Shown: positions 1 through 6,062 of the stretch, in pieces | Layout of the letters: each line of letters opens with the position of its first letter | Numbering within the stretch: position 1 is the stretch's first letter | Assembly: GCA_015688915.1 (NCBI GenBank) | Contig: JAATGX010000208.1 | Location: forward strand, 1 to 6,681 | DNA from: Desulfuromonadales bacterium | Lineage (GTDB): Bacteria > Desulfobacterota > Desulfuromonadia > Geobacterales > Pseudopelobacteraceae | Direction of reading: 5' to 3' | DNA length: 6,681 bases | Translations under genes and position numbers: made by a program | The notes under the pieces: generated by a model | What the model saw: the letters and a program-made list of their open reading frames with translations, nothing else | Databases searched by the model: none | What the model was told of the DNA's origin: nothing

Positions 1-242
1 TCTTTCCGGCGCTTGGACTTGAACACCAGGATCTTCTTGTCTTTACCCTGGGCGGCAATCCTGGCCGTCACGGTTGCGCCCGCAACAAGCGGTGCTCCCA
101 CCTTCGTGTTCTCGCCGCCCACCATCAGTACTTCGGCGAACTCGATGTTGTCGCCTATCTCGCCCTCGAGCTTTTCAACCTTGAGGAACTCGCCTTCGGC
201 AACCTTGTATTGTTTGCCACCCGTCTTGATCACTGCGTACAT
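1..242 (-). CDS. rplU: 50S ribosomal protein L21, 5' part (C-terminus off the left edge)
   Basis: The first 80 codons of ribosomal protein L21 are present; the family is about 100 residues long, so roughly the last 20 lie outside the window. The protein opens MYAVIKTGGKQYKV, the classic L21 N-terminus, and the visible part ends in a basic stretch (KDKKILVFKSKRRK) that in L21 contacts 23S rRNA. The ATG at 240-242 is supported by a GGAGA ribosome-binding site at 248-252 (read on the minus strand). L21 is a structural component of the large ribosomal subunit. In most bacteria it heads an operon with rpmA (L27) and often obg, which would lie to the left of this window. A strong promoter sits just upstream (282-310), as expected for a highly expressed ribosomal gene. 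Identification is by direct recognition of the sequence. Confidence 0.97.
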   Translation of the reverse strand, partial: MYAVIKTGGKQYKVAEGEFLKVEKLEGEIGDNIEFAEVLMVGGENTKVGAPLVAGATVTARIAAQGKDKKILVFKSKRRK

Positions 243-281
243 ATGCCGTCTCCATCCGCATCATTTTTAAAAGAGTTATGG

Positions 282-310
282 ACTATAGTGAAATGAGAAA
301 AACAAGTCAA
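282..310 (-). promoter_or_regulatory. Sigma70-type promoter for rplU
   Basis: Read on the minus strand, a -35 box TTGACT (305-310) and a -10 box TATAGT (282-287) are separated by exactly 17 bp. Each box differs from consensus by one base. The predicted transcription start is near 275, giving a leader of about 30 nt before the L21 start codon. The placement directly upstream of a ribosomal protein gene supports it. No binding data; prediction from sequence only. Confidence 0.8.
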
Positions 311-416
311 GCATAAATTTCATGTCAATGATCCCGCCGATGAACCGGACCGGATAATGCGGTCGGGGAGGCCGGACGGCGGGCCTGTTGCCATCGGGTG
401 AGGCCGGGCGCGGTCA

Positions 417-1013
417 TCATGGTTCGAAATCGAATTGGACGCCGATTCCGGGCAATCGTTTGTTGTTTCCCCAGGGCTGCCGCCAACGCACGGTTCCCCG
501 CACGATGCAATCGTTTTCCATGAAGCGCATCCAGACGCGGTCACCGATCTCCCAGTCATTGGCGCTGTACGCAAAACATCCTTCATCGGAGAAATTAAGC
601 GTCACCGTCTTTTCGACAGCGGAGAACCGGTCGTCGGCTGAAAGGAAAGCGCTGATGTACTGGATCTGCCGTTTGCTCCTGCGGATGGTCCGCGCCGGAA
701 ATGCCCGGCAATCCTTTATAAACTGCTGCAACGACCTGCTGTGGCCGAGCATCCTCACGTCGTTTCCCATCACTTTTACCTTCGCGTAGGGATACAGTTG
801 GAGCAGGTCGTTCGTTTCCAGCTTTTCCTGTGCCGTGGACTTTGCCGAAGTCACGAGATCAAGCAGTATTCCGCTGGTTGGGGCTTCCCTGAGGATCGCC
901 GGCAGTTCCGCCAGCGAGCGCGACGTGACCGTCTCCATGCCTTCCGCCTGGACGGCGTGTGCAATGGTTCGCAAGGCATCCTCGTCTTTGGCGACTATGA
1001 CGAGTGCCAGCAT
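417..1013 (-). CDS. PilZ-domain protein with receiver-like N-terminal domain
   Basis: About 198 residues. The C-terminal half is a PilZ domain, a cyclic-di-GMP binding fold. The basic RxxxR-type motif lies at about residues 108-115 (ARTIRRSKR, two overlapping registers), followed 25 residues later by the second signature NFSDEG (D/NxSxxG, residues 140-145) and a closing GIGVQF strand. The first ~100 residues resemble a response-regulator receiver: an acidic cluster near residues 9-12 (KDED) and a beta-strand ILLDLV whose Asp52 is in the place of the phosphoacceptor. The usual later Thr/Ser and Lys are not clear, so it may be degenerate. The start is either ATG (1013) or TTG (1019). GGAG lies 9 nt from the TTG and 15 nt from the ATG; I chose ATG as the commoner codon. 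The gene begins within 0-6 nt of the cheX stop, so the two are probably co-transcribed and translationally coupled. Likely role: a cytoplasmic c-di-GMP effector in motility or surface behaviour (inferred). Confidence 0.85.
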   Translation of the reverse strand: MLALVIVAKDEDALRTIAHAVQAEGMETVTSRSLAELPAILREAPTSGILLDLVTSAKSTAQEKLETNDLLQLYPYAKVKVMGNDVRMLGHSRSLQQFIKDCRAFPARTIRRSKRQIQYISAFLSADDRFSAVEKTVTLNFSDEGCFAYSANDWEIGDRVWMRFMENDCIVRGTVRWRQPWGNNKRLPGIGVQFDFEP

Positions 1014-1019
1014 ATCCAA

Positions 1020-1526
1020 CTACTCTTTCTCCAGAATCACGCTGACGATAAACCATTCGCTGTCGACATCGAACAGCAGCGAGAGGGTATCAGCGGGGTT
1101 TCCGGCGGATATGACGTATTCCTTGCCGTTCAACACCGACGGGGTGGAAAGTTTGACGTCGCTGCCGCCATTCGAGAAGTGGTGTTTAAAGGAGCCGGCG
1201 ATCATGTTGGCTATCTCGCCGAGGGCATCGTGAACATCGGCGTTGATCTCCGTGATCTCCATGCCCAGCATCTGGGAGGTGAACGCCAGGGCAAGCTTAT
1301 GGGGCGCATGCAGGCTCACCATGCCGTTGTAAGCCCCGGCCAGGCCGACCATGGCGGTGACGCAGTTGTCAAAATGGCTGACAGGATCGATCACCTGCGG
1401 GATATGAAGCAGGTCTTCCAGGCCTACCATGGTGCAGAAAACCTCATTGACATCGTTGACCAGAAGCTTGGTCAACGTCTCTTCCGAGGTTCCCAGTTGC
1501 GCGACAATTGCCGGGTTGAGCGCCAT
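1020..1526 (-). CDS. cheX: CheX-like chemotaxis phosphatase (CheC/CheX/FliY family)
   Basis: A 168-residue protein close to the usual CheX length. It carries one ExxN phosphatase signature, ALGEIANMIAG, with Glu104 and Asn107 on the expected helix. In the family these residues promote hydrolysis of the aspartyl phosphate of CheY. The N-terminal VNDVNEVFCTMVG and the central GLAGAYNGMVSL strand pair also match the CheX fold; only one ExxN is seen, which favours CheX over CheC. An alternative upstream TTG would add 15 residues, but the ATG at 1524-1526 has a clear GGAGAGG ribosome-binding site just upstream, so I start there. The stop codon abuts the PilZ gene, suggesting an operon. No cheA, cheW, cheY or receptor gene lies in the window, so its partner response regulator is unknown; the receiver-like domain next door is one candidate. 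Confidence 0.85.
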   Translation of the reverse strand: MALNPAIVAQLGTSEETLTKLLVNDVNEVFCTMVGLEDLLHIPQVIDPVSHFDNCVTAMVGLAGAYNGMVSLHAPHKLALAFTSQMLGMEITEINADVHDALGEIANMIAGSFKHHFSNGGSDVKLSTPSVLNGKEYVISAGNPADTLSLLFDVDSEWFIVSVILEKE

Positions 1527-1569
1527 AGCCTCTCCTTGCTTGAAAGGGTGATGGGTGTCTTCGGTCTTC

Positions 1570-1598
1570 AATTTAGCATGGAGTCGCCGCCGGGTGAA
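1570..1598 (-). promoter_or_regulatory. Possible promoter for cheX-pilZ
   Basis: On the minus strand TTCACC (1593-1598) and TAAATT (1570-1575) are separated by 17 bp, each matching the sigma70 consensus at 4 of 6 positions. It lies about 45 bp upstream of the cheX start codon, the right place for a leader of moderate length. No flagellar sigma (FliA-type) pattern was recognised. Weak match, so only a candidate. Confidence 0.3.
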
Positions 1599-1643
1599 CG
1601 GTTTTTTTGTCTAATGAGTGTAATCCCGTGGTACATATGAGGC

Positions 1644-1700
1644 TGTCCGCGCCGAATCCCTCGCGGTATGAGACCCTATCCGCGTGCGGCGGGGCGGACA
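1644..1700 (+). repeat. Inverted repeat in the tex leader region
   Basis: TGTCCGC (1644-1650) is perfectly complementary to GCGGACA (1694-1700). Just inside, GCCG (1651-1654) can pair with CGGC (1687-1690), with a three-base bulge. A smaller palindrome CCGC-GT-GCGG lies in the right-hand part. The structure sits 50-110 bp before the tex start codon, in the divergent cheX/tex intergenic region. It could be an RNA fold in the tex leader or a chance product of GC-rich sequence. Confidence 0.35.
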
Positions 1701-1751
1701 TGCGGGAAACCCTCCTCACATAAAAATTTCCATGAAAAGAGACATGACGGA

Positions 1752-3956
1752 ATGACACTGGACAATGACCGGATGCATGCCATCCTTGGTTCCATTATCG
1801 AGGCAACGGGCCTCAAGCCTTTTCAGGTGGAACAGAGCGTCGAGCTTCTGCGGGAAGGGGCGACGGTGCCGTTTATTGCCCGCTACCGCAAGGAGCGGAC
1901 CGGCGAGCTGGACGAGGTCCAGATCCGTGCGGTCGAGGATCTGCTGGCCTATTACAGCGAACTGGAAGAACGCCGGTCGACCATCCTCAAATCCATTGGG
2001 GAACAGGGCAAGCTGACCGCGGAGCTCCGGGAGCGGATCGAGTCTGCCCGGCAAAAGAACGAACTGGAGGATCTGTACCTCCCCTACAAACCCAAGCGGC
2101 GCACCAAGGCGACCATTGCGCGTGAGCGCGGGCTGGAACCGCTGGCGGACTTGATGGCGGCCCAGGACCTGATCTCCGGGACTCCCGAGCAGGCGGCCCT
2201 CCCCTTTATCGACCCTGAACGGGACCTGCCCGATGCGGCGGCGGCCCTTGAGGGGGCGGGACATATCCTGGCCGAGCGGCTTGCGGACGATGCCGATGTG
2301 CGGGCCATGGTGCGGCGTCTCACGGCGGAGCAGGGTATTTTCAGCTCGCGGGTGGCTGCCGACAAGAAGGGGCAGGTGAGCAAGTTCGAGATGTACTATG
2401 ACTACCGGGAACCGCTCAAGGCGGTGCCTTCCCACCGAATGCTGGCCATGCGCCGCGGTGAGAAGGAAGAGGTGTTGTTGCTCGCCAGCGTGGCGCCCGC
2501 AGAAGAGATCACGGCCGGGTTGAAGTCCCGCCTGATCCGGGGCGGGAGTGTCTTCAGGCCGATACTGGAAATCGTTGCCGAGGACGCCTACAAGCGGCTG
2601 ATCGCCACCTCCATCGAGGTCGAACTGCGCCTGGAATCGAAAAATAGTGCCGATGAAACGGCCATTCGGGTCTTTGCCCGGAATCTGCGCAATCTGCTGT
2701 TGGCGCCGCCGGCGGGCGGCAAACGCGTACTGGGGATCGATCCCGGCTTGCGCACCGGCTCAAAGCTGGCTGCCGTGGACCCCACCGGGCGTTTTCTGGA
2801 GCATGTCACCATCTATCCCCATACCGGCGCGGGGCGCGTTACCCAGGCCAGGCAGGATCTGCTTCGTCTGGTCGAGGCCCATGACATCGAGATGATCGCC
2901 GTGGGTAACGGCACGGCCGGGCGCGAGATGGAGCTCTTTGTCAAGGAAACCCTGACCGGGGCGGGTAAACTGTTGCCGGTGGTCATGGTCAGCGAGGCCG
3001 GCGCCAGCGTCTATTCGGCATCGGAGATCGCGCGGGAGGAATTTCCCGAACTGGACCTGACCGTGCGGGGCGCGATCTCCATTGCCCGCCGCCTCCAGGA
3101 CCCCCTGGCGGAACTGGTCAAGATCGATCCCAAGAGCATCGGTGTCGGACAATACCAGCACGACGTGAACCAGGCCCTGCTGAAGAAATCCCTGGACGGC
3201 GTGGTGGAGTCCTGTGTCAACTATGTGGGGGTGGATCTGAATACCGCCTCCTGGGCATTGCTTTCCTACGTCTCCGGGCTTGGTCCGGCCCTGGCCAAGG
3301 CCATTGCCCGGCACCGGGACGAAAACGGTCCGTTCTCTTCGCGCAAGGGGTTGCTCAAGGTACCGCGCTTCGGGGGCAAGGCGTTCGAACAGGCGGCCGG
3401 CTTCCTGCGTATTCGTCAGGGTGCGCATCCGCTGGACAACACGGCTGTTCACCCGGAGCGCTACGGGGTGGTTGCGGCCATGGCCGCGGATCTGGGGGTG
3501 TCCCTGGAACAATTGACCAGCGAGCCGGCCCTGGTAAACCGCATAGACCTGACGCGCTATGTGACGGAAGAGGTGGGACTGCCCACCCTGAATGATATCC
3601 TGGCCGAGTTGAAAAAGCCGGGCCGCGACCCCCGCAGCCAGTTCCGGACAGCCAGTTTCCGGGACGACATCCGCGAGATTTCCGACCTCCGGGAGGGCAT
3701 GATCCTGCAGGGGATCGTGACCAACGTGACCGCTTTCGGCGCCTTTGTGGATATTGGCGTTCATCAGGATGGGCTGGTGCATATCAGCCACCTGGCTAAC
3801 CGTTATGTCAGGGACCCGAACGATGCGGTTCAGGCCGGTGACGTGGTCAAGGTCAAGGTGTTGTCGGCGGACGCCCTGCGCAAGCGGATCGCGCTTTCAA
3901 TCAAGGAGGCGGAACCGGGCGGGATGCAAGAGCCGGCCGGGGGCGGGAAGCGGTAG
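1752..3956 (+). CDS. tex: Tex, S1-domain RNA-binding transcription accessory protein
   Basis: About 734 residues, within the usual range for Tex (about 720-780). All expected parts are present in order. The N-terminal Tex_N helical region includes GATVPFIARYRKERTGELDE. A YqgF/RNase H-like domain begins near residue 324 with VLGIDPGLRTGSKLAAVD. Tandem helix-hairpin-helix elements lie around 505-560 (SGLGPALAKAIARHRDENG, then KVPRFGGKAFEQAAGF). A C-terminal S1 domain spans about 646-716 (GIVTNVTAFGAFVDIG, DGLVHISHL). Tex is a cytoplasmic nucleic-acid-binding protein linked to transcription and RNA turnover; its exact biochemical role is still unsettled. The frame is open upstream to an ATG at 1668, but those 28 codons look non-coding and the family alignment begins after them, so I start at 1752. 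The ribosome-binding site there is weak (AAAAGAGA at 1734-1741); ATG at 1773 is the alternative. The next gene begins 44 bp downstream. Confidence 0.95.
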   Translation: MTLDNDRMHAILGSIIEATGLKPFQVEQSVELLREGATVPFIARYRKERTGELDEVQIRAVEDLLAYYSELEERRSTILKSIGEQGKLTAELRERIESARQKNELEDLYLPYKPKRRTKATIARERGLEPLADLMAAQDLISGTPEQAALPFIDPERDLPDAAAALEGAGHILAERLADDADVRAMVRRLTAEQGIFSSRVAADKKGQVSKFEMYYDYREPLKAVPSHRMLAMRRGEKEEVLLLASVAPAEEITAGLKSRLIRGGSVFRPILEIVAEDAYKRLIATSIEVELRLESKNSADETAIRVFARNLRNLLLAPPAGGKRVLGIDPGLRTGSKLAAVDPTGRFLEHVTIYPHTGAGRVTQARQDLLRLVEAHDIEMIAVGNGTAGREMELFVKETLTGAGKLLPVVMVSEAGASVYSASEIAREEFPELDLTVRGAISIARRLQDPLAELVKIDPKSIGVGQYQHDVNQALLKKSLDGVVESCVNYVGVDLNTASWALLSYVSGLGPALAKAIARHRDENGPFSSRKGLLKVPRFGGKAFEQAAGFLRIRQGAHPLDNTAVHPERYGVVAAMAADLGVSLEQLTSEPALVNRIDLTRYVTEEVGLPTLNDILAELKKPGRDPRSQFRTASFRDDIREISDLREGMILQGIVTNVTAFGAFVDIGVHQDGLVHISHLANRYVRDPNDAVQAGDVVKVKVLSADALRKRIALSIKEAEPGGMQEPAGGGKR

Positions 3957-4000
3957 GTGAAACTCCACCATTCTTTCATTTTTTCCCCGAGAGGTTTAAA

Positions 4001-4444
4001 ATGATGGATATGAAAAAGAGATCAACTCTCAGTGCAGTATTCATAATTGTCTGTGCGGTGTTGACGGTGGGGACGGGTGCCCGGGCCGACGGCGACGAAC
4101 ATCTGTCATTGGGGTACAGTGTGTTGAGTCCGACCGCAAACGACATCAAAAGCCCTTCGCCAAGCTCCCTGACGGTGAAATATGGATTCGGCCTGTTGAA
4201 GGACATCAGCACGTATGTCGGTACGGGGGTGGCATATGTCCTTCCCCCGGAAGTCAGGCCGGGGGAGAACCTGGTTAAAATGAAAACGGGCGTGGCGGGG
4301 CAGGCCGGGGTGAAAATCGATCTCGGCGCCGGTTCCTTGCTGAAAATCGACTACCAGTACCTTCATGTAACCCCGGACCAAACGCACGGCGACAGCGGCC
4401 CAACCCCGCAATCCATTGGCGTTGGCTTGGAAATCAAGTTCTGA
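4001..4444 (+). CDS. Small exported beta-rich protein, probable outer-membrane barrel
   Basis: A 147-residue protein of unassigned family. Residues 1-29 form a textbook Sec signal peptide: a positive start (MKKR), a hydrophobic core (AVFIIVCAVLTV) and an ARA signal-peptidase I site before Asp30. The mature part is built of alternating amphipathic strands rich in Gly, Tyr and Val (LSLGYSVL, LTVKYGFGL, STYVGTGVAYVL, GVAGQAGVKIDL, LLKIDYQYLHV, IGVGLEIKF). It ends in a terminal Phe, the signature recognised by the BAM machinery. This points to a small outer-membrane beta-barrel, perhaps part of an OmpA/OmpW-like fold, although about 118 mature residues is short. The GAGAGG ribosome-binding site (3989-3994) sits 6 nt before the first ATG; in-frame ATGs at 4004 and 4010 are alternatives. 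It follows tex by 44 bp, so it may be read from the tex transcript. Substrate and function are unknown. Confidence 0.8.
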   Translation: MMDMKKRSTLSAVFIIVCAVLTVGTGARADGDEHLSLGYSVLSPTANDIKSPSPSSLTVKYGFGLLKDISTYVGTGVAYVLPPEVRPGENLVKMKTGVAGQAGVKIDLGAGSLLKIDYQYLHVTPDQTHGDSGPTPQSIGVGLEIKF

Positions 4445-4484
4445 AAACCTGCGGCATTTTCCTCAAAGAAAGTACCCGTGCGAG

Positions 4485-4511
4485 GTTCGGCGCCGGCATG
4501 ATTTGCCGAAC
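4485..4511 (+). other. Stem-loop downstream of the outer-membrane protein gene
   Basis: GTTCGGC (4485-4491) pairs perfectly with GCCGAAC (4505-4511) around a 13-nt loop, 41 bp after the stop codon. There is no T-tract behind it, so it is not a standard intrinsic terminator. It may act as an mRNA 3' stabilising fold or have no role. Confidence 0.35.
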
Positions 4512-4516
4512 GCCCC

Positions 4517-4545
4517 TTGAATCTTCGTTGTGTGTGTGATATATA
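4517..4545 (+). promoter_or_regulatory. Candidate sigma70 promoter for the 79-codon gene and hup
   Basis: TTGAAT (4517-4522) and TATATA (4540-4545) are spaced by exactly 17 bp, with a GT-rich spacer. The predicted start near 4552 would give a leader of about 65 nt before the ATG at 4616. The placement immediately after the stem-loop of the preceding gene and before a new ribosome-binding site supports it. Confidence 0.5.
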
Positions 4546-4615
4546 CGCTGCCCGGTTCATCGGATGTATGTCAGTTGGGCTCAATGACAGGAAAAGGAGG
4601 CATGCAATAACGGGA

Positions 4616-4855
4616 ATGAGTACGAGCAAATACGTCTGGACCCCCGAACTTGCGGATCTGCCCGGATTTTTCGCGATAAGCAGGCCGGAGGATTTTGGAG
4701 ATTTTACCAACTACATTACGCGAAACGTGCGACATGCGCTACAATTCAGATTGAAATCGGAATGCCAGAAATGGTGTAAAAAGAACGCCGATCTGATGCC
4801 TGACAAAAGCTGGCAACCTGTCAAGGTTGCCAACAACTCGGACTGCCAGTTCTAA
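4616..4855 (+). CDS. Hypothetical 79-residue protein with three cysteines
   Basis: I do not recognise this family. From the ATG at 4616 the product starts MSTSKYVWTPELADLPGFFA and contains Cys50, Cys54 (ECQKWC) and Cys77 near the end. There is no signal peptide or membrane segment, so it is probably a small soluble protein. The start is uncertain. The good Shine-Dalgarno AGGAGG (4595-4600) is 15 nt from this ATG, longer than usual. It is only 1 nt from an out-of-frame ATG at 4602 that encodes just Met-Gln-stop. An in-frame ATG at 4568 would add 16 residues but has no clear ribosome-binding site. The gene ends 35 bp before hup, so the two may share a transcript. Real coding is likely from the promoter and ribosome-binding context, but not certain. 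Confidence 0.6.
   Translation: MSTSKYVWTPELADLPGFFAISRPEDFGDFTNYITRNVRHALQFRLKSECQKWCKKNADLMPDKSWQPVKVANNSDCQF
4751..4780 (+). promoter_or_regulatory. Possible internal promoter for hup
   Basis: TTGAAA (4751-4756) and TGTAAA (4775-4780) are 18 bp apart, and TGG precedes the -10 box in the position of an extended -10 element. It lies inside the 79-codon gene. Transcription from it would give hup a leader of about 100 nt that includes the perfect hairpin at 4811-4832. HU genes normally need strong expression, so a dedicated promoter is plausible. Weak-to-moderate match. Confidence 0.3.
4811..4832 (+). repeat. Perfect 8-bp inverted repeat upstream of hup
   Basis: TGGCAACC (4811-4818) and GGTTGCCA (4825-4832) are perfect reverse complements around the 6-nt loop TGTCAA. 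The repeat overlaps codons for WQPVKVAN near the 3' end of the 79-codon gene, 58 bp before the hup start. No T-run follows, so it is not an intrinsic terminator. It could be an operator or an mRNA structure affecting hup. Confidence 0.5.
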
Positions 4856-4890
4856 GGACGGCCAATCGACACAAAAAGGAGACGACCCAC

Positions 4891-5157
4891 ATGACCAAAG
4901 CAGAATTCGTATCATCCGTTGCAACAAAGACAGGCCTGACAAAGGCCGCGGCAGCAGAGGCCGTTGACGCCTTCATCAGCACGGTTGCCGAAGTGCTCAA
5001 GGCCGGCGACAAGGTCACGTTCCCCGGATTCGGCGCGTTCAGCGTGTCCGCGCGCGCGGCCCGCACCGGCCGTAATCCGCAGACCGGCGCGGAGATCAAG
5101 ATCCCTGCTTCAAAAAGCGGTAAATTCACCGCCGGCAAGGATTTGAAGGGGCTGTAG
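4891..5157 (+). CDS. hup: HU-family nucleoid DNA-binding protein
   Basis: An 88-residue protein, close to the ~90 residues typical of HU. The N-terminal helical dimerisation region (MTKAEFVSSVATKTGL) is followed by the HU/IHF signature: GFGAF at 46-50, and AARTGRNPQTG at 55-65. Pro63 is in the position of the proline that intercalates between base pairs at the tip of the DNA-binding arm. The C-terminus GKFTAGKDLKGL is also typical. HU is a small basic homo- or heterodimer that bends DNA, compacts the nucleoid and assists replication, recombination and transcription. IHF subunits share the fold, but the sequence is nearer HU. The AAGGAG ribosome-binding site (4876-4881) is 9 nt before the ATG. 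A strong terminator follows 35 bp after the stop codon, so hup ends its transcription unit. Confidence 0.95.
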   Translation: MTKAEFVSSVATKTGLTKAAAAEAVDAFISTVAEVLKAGDKVTFPGFGAFSVSARAARTGRNPQTGAEIKIPASKSGKFTAGKDLKGL

Positions 5158-5191
5158 TCCGGAAGTACGACAATGCGGCAGGACAATGAGG

Positions 5192-5221
5192 AACGGGGAA
5201 CCCTTGGTGGTTCCCCGTTTT
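5192..5221 (+). terminator. Rho-independent terminator of hup
   Basis: An 11-bp perfect stem, AACGGGGAACC (5192-5202) with GGTTCCCCGTT (5209-5219), around a 6-nt loop, runs directly into TTTT (5218-5221). It lies 35 bp beyond the hup stop codon. On the minus strand, which also carries a converging gene ending at 5261, the following sequence is poor in T, so bidirectional action is possible but less likely. Confidence 0.9.
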
Positions 5222-5260
5222 GCATTCCGCCCGATCAGTTCGTTCAGACTTCAGCAATCG

Positions 5261-5701
5261 CTAAAAGAGGGCCACCAGGGCGATGCCCCCTCCCAGAACG
5301 GCCAGGTTGGCCACCGCCGATACGCCATGCAGTTTCCTGAACTGGACCCGCGCGGGGTTGTCGGCCGGGGTGGTCTCAAAGGAGGGTATGGCCTTTTTCA
5401 GTTCGACGGCGCGGGGTTCGATGATAAAGGCCTGACCGGCGGTAATCGCGAGCATGACGGCGATGATGATGGTTGAGGCGACCGCGTGGCGGCCGCGGGC
5501 CAGGGCCAGGCCGACCAGCGCCACCGCCCCGCAGGCCAGGCCCCAGCCGAAGTAGCCCGGAAAGAGGGCGCCGACGATACCGCCCGCCACGTCGCGGGAG
5601 TATGTCTTGAAAAGGGCAGGTGTCAGGGTGATGGTGAACAGGGCAGCGCCTCCCAGCCAGCAGGCAATGGCGAGACGGTACACAATGATGGCTATCTGCA
5701 T
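5261..5701 (-). CDS. DUF4149 (TMEM205-like) integral membrane protein
   Basis: A 146-residue protein with four predicted transmembrane helices at about residues 3-27, 38-69 (possibly two short passes), 73-94 and 124-146. It matches the DUF4149 pattern: an N-terminal YRLAIACWLGGAALF helix, TPALF at its end, a polar loop containing EPRAVELKKAI, and a final helix beginning FRKLHGVSAVANLAVL. The motif LHGxSxxxN before the last helix is typical of the family. Function is not established; it is a predicted inner-membrane protein. The frame is open upstream to 5803, but the ATG at 5701 carries an excellent GGAGGAG ribosome-binding site and starts directly at the first membrane helix, so the longer form is rejected. 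It converges on hup and appears to be a single-gene unit. Confidence 0.85.
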   Translation of the reverse strand: MQIAIIVYRLAIACWLGGAALFTITLTPALFKTYSRDVAGGIVGALFPGYFGWGLACGAVALVGLALARGRHAVASTIIIAVMLAITAGQAFIIEPRAVELKKAIPSFETTPADNPARVQFRKLHGVSAVANLAVLGGGIALVALF

Positions 5702-5810
5702 GTTGTTTTCTCCTCCGAATGTTTTTTGTGAGCCACCGAACCGCGGACAGGTCCCCGCTTCTGATCGACTCGCACTGAGTTTCGGTGCGGGCGCATTCGC
5801 CATGGCGGTG

Positions 5811-5838
5811 ATAGTACCGCATCCTTTCCTTCCGGCAA
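5811..5838 (-). promoter_or_regulatory. Possible promoter of the DUF4149 gene
   Basis: On the minus strand TTGCCG (5833-5838) and TACTAT (5811-5816) are 16 bp apart, each matching sigma70 consensus at 4 of 6 positions. The leader would be about 105 nt. A weak candidate; no better one was found nearer the start codon. Confidence 0.25.
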
Positions 5839-5878
5839 AGCACGAACAGTATCGATTACAATTTATGAGATGTCACTT

Positions 5879-6062
5879 GAATCATAACGGTGCAGCGGAA
5901 AGGAAGCATAAAATGGCACGGAGTACAATTTTGAGGGTATTTTTGGCTACTGAGGCAAGTGCCTGTGGAATCATAAAGTGACACAAAGTTCAAAATGGAA
6001 GCATATGGCGGGCAAAGAGTACAAAGAAGGAAGTGACAAGATTACTGGTGGCGAAATCACCA
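5879..6062. repeat. Diverged tandem duplication, unit about 90-96 bp
   Basis: Four short words recur in the same order in two adjacent blocks. GAATCATAA is at 5879 and 5968, GGAAGCATA at 5902 and 5997, ATGGC at 5913 and 6005, and GAGTACAA at 5921 and 6017. A weaker TACTG followed by GGC is at 5948/5954 and 6043/6050. The offsets (89, 95, 92, 96, 95, 96) show small insertions and deletions, so this is an old, degenerate duplication. Each copy ends in a small hairpin. No third copy is seen on either side. It may be a decayed intergenic repeat element. Confidence 0.5.

Noticed and set aside
333..381. Possible terminator between pilZ and rplU (CCCGCCG with CGGCGGG, and GACCG with CGGTC)
   Set aside because: The arms are short or far apart and no T-tract follows on the minus strand.
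741..1640. Open frame of 299 codons on the plus strand opposite cheX and pilZ
   Set aside because: It lies antisense to two recognisable genes, has no family resemblance, and arises from GC-rich codon bias on the other strand.
1668..1751. Upstream extension of tex by 28 codons
   Set aside because: The added residues look non-coding, overlap the inverted repeat, and precede the normal family start.
2760..3791. Open frame of 343 codons on the minus strand inside tex
   Set aside because: A shadow of the tex frame; the tex domains on the plus strand are unmistakable.
5702..5803. N-terminal extension of the DUF4149 protein to 5803
   Set aside because: The internal ATG at 5701 has an excellent GGAGGAG site and begins at the first membrane helix, while the extension is polar and unlike the family.
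5607..5981. 124-codon plus-strand frame across the DUF4149 leader and the first repeat unit
   Set aside because: It overlaps a well-supported gene antisense, has no ribosome-binding site, and changes composition midway; not a credible gene.
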